From: Gautieria morchelliformis
Taxonomy: Eukaryota > Basidiomycota > Agaricomycetes > Gomphales > Gomphaceae
Direction of reading: 5' to 3'
Length of the DNA stretch: 64,000 bases
Assembly: GCA_015179125.1 (NCBI GenBank)
Contig: WHVA01000132.1
Span: 62,001-126,000, forward strand
Below are positions 58,148 to 64,000 of this stretch, piece after piece (position 1 is the first letter of the stretch; each line of letters begins with the position of its first letter). The notes under the pieces are model-generated. The model was not told where the DNA came from, did not search any database, and was given only the letters and a program-made list of their open reading frames with translations. Made by a program: the position numbers and the translations under genes.

Positions 58148-59002
58148 GACGAGAAAGGTGTACTATGGGAAGCAACGGCGGCGCTGAGACGGGTAGTGAG
58201 AGTGAAGAAGCTGACTTTGAAAGTTGCTTGCGTGAAACAGACGCCAAACAGACGTAAACTCGGTACAGTATATAAACGAGCCTGTTCCTTTGAGCACTGT
58301 GCACTCGAGATCCCTGCATTGCTGCTTGTACATGTCCTCGACGCGACTGGCAGACTACATGTACAAGGCTAGATGTCCACTGTGTCTCGGTCGATTCTGT
58401 GCTGCACCTACTGCTCCCAGGGTTGCACCTCTCGCAAATCGCGACTATGCTCGTCGCGTGAGAGTAATGTATGCATTGATGCTTGTTGCCTCATATCGGC
58501 GATGCAATAACGCCTCTTTGGGGGACGCCTGTGTGCCAAGCTTCCATTTTCATTTCACTGCGCTGTCCGCAGCATTTCTCTGCGCTGTCCTTGGTTTGGG
58601 CGCGTTATCAGGATCGCTGCGACGATCATCGCCCGACCAACGACTTCCACAGATGAGATCCTGTCTGCACCACGATGATCATCTTTGATATGATCGATAT
58701 CACTTCAACTGGGCATCAGCTGAGGCATTCCGGGCAGCGTCGATCTGACATATCCTTGCCCTGATTAGCATAGAGACGTAGATCATATTCATCCCTAATA
58801 TATATAAGTGCTTCGTGGATGTCGTTATAATGTAACTAAGTATAATATGCTAGGCGTGACGGTGGATGCATTGCTCAAGTCCTGATAACTGCAAGAAAGA
58901 ACAAAGTCGTGATGGGGAGTCGTGCCGTGCGGGACGTGACAATGCAAGAATCGATGGAAATACAACAGCCCTCGTAGCCGCTCACCCGGGCCCGCACCCG
59001 TG
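58148..59002. other. UBE2S upstream region
   Basis: 5' flank of UBE2S and 3' flank of the OTU gene. A tatata element on the minus strand at 58269-58274 is about 125 bp upstream of the UBE2S ATG. No gene is supported. Confidence 0.4.
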
Positions 59003-60838
59003 CTATATCTTGAGCTCGCGAAAGCCCCTGACGTCCAGGCGCCCAGTGCCGTTCGTTTGCCACTCCCCGGACATGTCCGCGTTCTCCAGCTTGCTCGAGG
59101 ACCGGAGCATCCGCCGTCCCCCGGGGATCACGATTTTCCCCGCACTCCGCGTCTTCCCGGCACTCGCCAGCGCCGTCCGCGGATGCGGCAGACCGAGTGC
59201 CTTCCGCTGCCTCCGCGTGAACGGCTTCTGCACGGGCTCCGGCTCCGCCGCAGCGGGCGGTGTCGGCGGGCTGGGCGAGGACAATGCCGACGACGACGAC
59301 GACGTAAGAGACGTCAATCCCGACGACGACGAATCGTCAGAAAGTGACGGCGTGTTCTCATCCGCTTCTTGGTTCCCGTCTATGTCCATGGTATCGCTCG
59401 GATTTTTCCGACGTTTTGTCGTAGCCGACGGCCGCGATGCAGAGCCCGGGCATTCATCAAACCCGCGCTTAGGACTGCGCGCCGTGTGCACGAGCGAAGA
59501 GATGTCGGGAGGTGTGAGGGGTGCAAGGCTCGATGGCGCCGTGCTGGAGCTTGTGCTGGATATGGCTTGCGAGAGTGGCGGTGAGAGCGAGCTGCATGCA
59601 GTCGAAGGCGACGGGGAACGGGATGGCGGAAGCGGAACCTGCGTTGGCGCTATTGCATCGATAGGAGTCGAGGGTGTAATCACAACCGAGGCCGGCGCCT
59701 TCGCCTTTGCCTTCGCCTTGCCACGTGGGGTGGGGGTCCTGCCCGCCCCTCTGGGCGCCGGCGCGCTGGGCTCGTCGTGCGCGCAGTCCGGACGTTCAGG
59801 GCGCTCTACGACATTGGGCAGCCCCGTATGCGGACCCGCGAGATTCCGCACGGACGAGAAATGCTCCCAATCGTGGTAGCTGCATAATCATCATCATGCG
59901 TAAGAAAAGATGCACGGCACGAGGCACCTCGGAAGAAGGAAGGACGCACGCAACATAGACAGTGCCGCTGCGCTCCGCAGCCTCCGCCTCCTTCTCCTTC
60001 TCTAGTTTCTTCCGGTCTCTGCGTAGCCGTCGTTTCTCGCGCTCATTCAACCCCGTTTCGTCTATGGGCTCCTCTTGCACCGGCGGCGGCGGCGAGTCCG
60101 CGCCCCAGCCGCAGTCCCACTCGATTATGTACACGAGCCCCGGCTGGATCACCTTAACGTTGCGGCGCTTCAAGTGCGAAAAGGCGCTCAGCTCGAGGTG
60201 GCCGCCGTATGTGCCTACATCGACCAGCTGTTCATAACTAGCACATTGTAAGAAGAGACAAGGACTGACCAGGGACACGCATGCACTGGATGTGTGTATC
60301 GAAACTCCGGTCCTCGTCGACGAACCCTTCATACCGCTCTTTCCGCGCCTCCATCCAGTTACATACTTCCGCGCGCAATGTCAAATGCCCACTGGGCGAG
60401 CCCCACAGCTGGTCCGCCAACGCGCGGAACAAACAGTTGCCGTCACCTGCGTGCGGTGTGTAAGAAGGGGTGGACATGGCGGGGCACGGAAAAAATAATA
60501 ATCGTAAGCGCGCACCGAGCGTGGGGGCTGCATAAAGGCCTAGGCCACGCAGCTGATTTGTGAGCTGCAGCGTGCTCTGCGCGGGGTCGGTGATGAGCTA
60601 GACGAAGGTAGCGAGGCAGCGTGGTCAGCGTTGTCACGGCGCCTGCCTGGCGGCAAGGACAGGAGCGGGCGCACCTTGGGCTTATGAAGGCGGGTCCGAT
60701 GGCGTGCTTTATATCATCACGGTTGGCACGTGTTGCATGAAAAATCGACGATATAAAAAAGCATTACTCACTGTTCCTCGGAACAGGGACCTTGGCCGCC
60801 TTCTGCGTCTGGGCTGCCACTTTTTTCGAGGGACCCAT
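59003..60838 (-). CDS. OTU-domain deubiquitinase
   Basis: Seen on the minus strand: ATG at 60836-60838 (MGPSKKVAAQTQKAAKVPVP); an N-terminal stretch around LTNQLRGLGLYAAPTL at 60595-60530; the OTU exon to 60260 with GDGNCLFRALADQLWGSPSG, the D-G-N-C catalytic motif, and WMEARKERYEGFVDEDRSFD; then across an intron GTYGGHLELSAFSHLKRRNV and VIQPGLVYIIEWDCGW; a charged coiled-coil (EREKRRLRRDRKKLEKEKEA); and, after another intron, YHDWEHFSSVRNLAGPH holding the catalytic His. The last exon (about 59003-59880) is a long Ser/Pro-rich, basic tail ending GFRELKI with TRRQRKALGLPHPR as a likely nuclear signal. This is the OTUD3-type layout with an extended fungal tail. Known: OTU enzymes cleave ubiquitin chains. 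Exact splice sites of the first two introns are not certain. Confidence 0.87.
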
Positions 60839-61412
60839 TGCGCTGCAGGACAGGGAGATGGTTCGTCTAAGGTTAGGGTGGTAAGGCGAAGAATGAGTGT
60901 GTGTGTTCTGCGGACTGGGACTGGGACGGGCGGCGCTGTGGAGGGTGTGTTGTGGCAAAAGGTTGGGTGGTTGGAAAGGTATGAAGGCGGGCACTGCGGT
61001 CTGAGCTCCCTTGATTGTACTAACTACGGAAAGAAGGGGTGTCGCGGGTCCACCCGCGGCAAGACAGGACACTAGAGACACCCACAGCCAATAAGTAATT
61101 AGCCAATTTTCCTCTGTTTTGATGATGTGGCACAAGAATGGTAATGCATGTTTCACAAGGTAATGACATATATCCCACAGCGAAGCAGGGTCGTATATAG
61201 TATATCAAATGTGGAGATGATGGCACTAGTTGTTAATCGTGCCCCCTGTCGACTCCTCGGGGGCTTTTCCGAGACTTTATTATTCGACTTTTTTGAGCTG
61301 AAATAAGTATGGATGGAATGTCCACTCCAACAAGGATGCACCATATTCTCAGGACTAGCGCTGTTATCACAGGTACTCCATAAGGCAAACACTAACCAAA
61401 GGCATACTTAGG
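60839..61412. other. OTU gene upstream region
   Basis: 5' flank of the OTU gene; no other gene seen. Confidence 0.4.
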
Positions 61413-62160
61413 GGTACCTCAACATTCAACGCTGCATTGAGGTTCCACGCTGAAGAAAGGTATGAAACCTTCTGGATATACAGGAAATCGTTTGGCTTTC
61501 CTGACGGAAAGCGTCAACCGTGGAAGGCAAGCAGAGACGTTGTATTATCGATCTAGTGAAAGACAATCTCAGGCTGAATACACTTAATCTACGCTCAGCA
61601 CTCAGGCTATCAAGATTTGGGCTTTTGCGCCTTTACAGTAAAGGCATAGGGTACCTCAACATTCAACGAGCATTGAGGTTCCACGCTGAAGAAAGGCATT
61701 CCAGTTTTTGGATACAGGCTATTACAGGATTGTGTTTGGCTTTCCTGACGGAAAGCGTCAACCCGTGGAAGGCAAGCAGAGTCGTTGTATTATCGGTCTA
61801 GTGAAAGACAATCTCAAGCTGAATACACTTAATCTAAGCTCAGCACTGGCTATCAAGATTTGGGCTTTTGCGCCTTTACAGCATAGGGTACCTCAACATT
61901 CAACGAGCATTGAGGATCCACGCTGAAGAAAGGCATTCCAGTTTCTGGATACAGGCTATTACAGGATTGTGTTTGGCTTTCCTGACGGAAAAGCGTCATT
62001 GTACCCGTGGAAGGCAAGCAGAGTCGTTGTATTATCGATCTCGTAAAAGACAATCTCAGGCTGAATAAACTTAATCTAAGCTCAGCAGACGGTGCTGACT
62101 CTGAGCGGCGCAAAATGCGCAACGCTGGCTATCGCGATTTGGGCTTTACGCCTTTACAGT
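61413..62160. repeat. 237-bp tandem repeat, three units
   Basis: Units start ggtacctcaacattcaacg at 61413, 61650 and 61887, so the period is exactly 237 bp twice. Each ends near tttgggcttttgcgcctttacag. The third unit carries an extra 40 bp near 62085 and then ends. Units 2 and 3 are closer to each other than to unit 1. There is no protein similarity. Confidence 0.9.
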
Positions 62161-62249
62161 TAATAATTGATTTGTCGTTCGGCGTGTAAACCCTCAAAAA
62201 AGGTTTCTTTGGCCTCATTACTAACGGCGGTAGGCATCTGGCTGCTCTA

Positions 62250-63932
62250 ATGCCTTCATGCGGCGGATGGACAGTGAGCCTACGTGTGGACGAGGAGAGC
62301 TTACCCGAAAGCAACGTCCAGAATGTCGGCAGCAAGACCACATGCGCCATCAGCTGCAAACCAAACGAAGTTCGCCCGTAAAGCCATCGGCAGCCTGAGT
62401 GCGGCACATTGACATCTTATCTTGTTCGCAGGTCTTTGACATTAAGTTATCCAACCCGGACAACAACAAGTCACATGTGCTCCTTGTTGAGCTTGACGAT
62501 GTCGTGGTAAGTTGTGTCTTTGCTTCCGACACCCTGAGGGGTCTTTGCTTCCATGGGCACTCGTCATCTACTGTAATGGCATTGTTATTCATGAATCATG
62601 ATATCAGCACGATGAGACTCTCATTACAGAGACAACCACCCTGGACATTTCTTGTGGGTGGATCTGTAGCAAGCATCTGTTCTACCCGTACATGTGGCTT
62701 CCCGCCAATAAGTTTGGTAGGTGAAAAAAATAATTTTGTTTCGCTGGCGTATTTGACAGATATATGGGCTGGATATTCAGATCATAGCACACCTAAGATC
62801 CAAAGGAACGTCATTTCTGGAGTGATCCGAGTCCGACTTTATCCTGCCAAAGGCGTGCAGACTATGGCCCCACATACGTTTCTCTCTAGACCAATCAAGG
62901 GCCGATATACCGCCCCGCTTAAACACAAACTCACACATTACGCTGGAATAGGCCCCTACGCGGACCTTACGCACCCCACACGCGCGGTTGTCGGCACAGT
63001 AGACTATTTCCAATGTGCGACGGCAGGGCCTGCAGACCTGGACTTCATGTTTGAATACTACCATAGTATGCACCCCTCGAGACTTGACTTATCATGGCAA
63101 TGACATGCAATGTGCCCCGCTGTGAACGCCCGCAGATGTGATCAGACCCCGTACTCATATCGTACGTAAAGAAAAACGCCACCTCAACCCCGAGGCGAGG
63201 ATGCGTGAGCCAGACAGTAGCGTAGAGCGGGTGCGGGGTCATCCCAGTGGGCAGGCAGCGCCGAACAGTGGTTATAGTGGCCGTCGAGTACCACCGAGCT
63301 CGAGTGCCTCCAGCAACGATTTATACTCATTCATCTCTAAAATTGTAAGTTTATCTGTTTAAGTAGTCTCAGACTAGTGTCGTTCACAATTCTCGCAATA
63401 GCGTGGCCAGCTGAAGGCTCTGGTAGGTTCATTGTTTCATCGTCTATAATCTGATCGAATATGACCGTGTCCTTGGCCAACTACCCTACATAGAGCCAGG
63501 AACAAACATTTCTGGTTTGTGGTAGCTTTCTTCTCGGAATAGCAGCAACGTTGGCTTACATTCAATTTGTGACGCAGAACGAGTCGTCAATATCGCTTGA
63601 TGCGTCCTTGCTCGCGAGGAAGCGCGAACTTGTACGTTTGCCTACTTGCGTCTGGAAAGCAAGGAAGATGCCAATATACTGTTAACATGCTTGCGTTAGG
63701 ATGCCGAAATAGCAGTTTTGGTATGTGCAAATCCAGTTAGTTCCTCGTGTGACTGTCGTTAATCTCTGGTTTACAGGAAGCCCAAAAAAAGCGGTATAAA
63801 GTGAGAGCTAAATATCTGCAGTGCAGTGCATCAGGGCGCTCACAAGAATACCGTGGTGTTTGTGAAATAGGCTCTTCTGCGCCACGAGACTGCTTAAACA
63901 TAAGTAGCCGGTCCCACAGAGATACTATATAA
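62250..63932 (+). CDS. DUF7918-like protein
   Basis: Seen: exons 62250-62369, 62432-62506, 62632-62716 and from 62760, all GT-AG and in frame. The start is MPSCGGWTVSLRVDEESLPE, then CAISCKPNEVFDIKL, LDISCGWICSKHLFYPYMW, GVIRVRLYPAKGV, a Pro-rich hinge, HYAGIGPYADL and VGTVDYFQC, the beta-sandwich pattern of DUF7918. If exon 4 is not spliced it stops at 63101-63103 (207 residues). A donor at 63067 (cata|gtatgc) joined to the acceptor at about 63135 gives NVIRPRTHIVRKEKRHLNPE and a basic tail, and further short exons (ISLDASLLARKREL; EAQKKRYKVRAKYL) reach a stop at 63930-63932, which fits the coiled C-terminus usual in the family. I prefer the longer form. Function unknown; the family is expanded in Agaricomycetes. 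Confidence 0.68.
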
Positions 63933-64000
63933 TCGATGATGTGGCAAGACGGTGCCATGAATGAAGCGGGAAATGGGCATCCTCTTTTCATAGTCACAGT
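63933..64000. other. 3' flank, window end
   Basis: Too short to interpret. Confidence 0.5.

Noticed and set aside
58290-58688. A 132-codon plus-strand frame between UBE2S and the window's right genes
   Set aside because: No similarity or coding pattern, and it covers the promoter of UBE2S.

Overview
The window is nuclear DNA of a filamentous basidiomycete, very probably an Agaricomycete. Genes are split by many short GT-AG introns of about 45-70 bp. The recognisable proteins belong to families that are large in Agaricomycetes: TPR-CHAT proteins, DUF6533 membrane proteins, DUF7918 proteins and fungal DUF1365 proteins. The transposable elements (fungal DIRS-like, copia, LINEs with zinc-knuckle ORF1, small inverted-repeat elements) fit the same group. 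No species can be named from the sequence alone.

Layout. (1) 1-2240: a three-exon DUF1365 gene. (2) 2311-16399: a tandem duplication of a 4.6-4.8 kb unit carrying a TPR-CHAT (caspase-like) gene on the minus strand. Unit 1 is interrupted by a 4.7 kb DIRS-like retroelement fossil. Unit 2 holds a damaged copy whose CHAT cysteine is serine. (3) 16660-20810: a conserved basidiomycete gene (minus) and an eight-exon AKR1-type ankyrin/DHHC palmitoyltransferase (plus), divergently arranged. (4) 19926-56290: a region built from three diverged copies of one segment (A 19926-26922, B 35163-41455, C 49620-56290), each with a DUF6533 gene. A fourth, inverted and disrupted DUF6533 gene lies at 30381-33044. 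A and B also carry the 3' end of AKR1, intact gene in A and an orphan in B. The spacers are nests of elements: copia gag and LINE fragments, two TA-flanked inverted-repeat elements, a 1.2 kb LTR-like element inserted in a copia relic, and a TTAA-edged insert carrying a DnaJ pseudogene. (5) 56965-63932: a quieter housekeeping-like block with a UBE2S-type ubiquitin-conjugating enzyme, an OTU deubiquitinase (both minus) and a DUF7918 gene (plus) preceded by a triple 237-bp tandem repeat.

There is no operon logic here. The main story is repeated segmental duplication with accessory families (CHAT, DUF6533) riding on the duplicated segments and mobile elements settling into them. The most unusual objects are the CHAT pair with an active-site change, a copia relic holding a glyoxal-oxidase-like gene fragment, the DnaJ fragment inside a TTAA-edged insert, and the orphan AKR1 tail lacking its DHHC domain. 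All exon structures below were read by eye from splice signals and reading frame; none is confirmed by transcript data.
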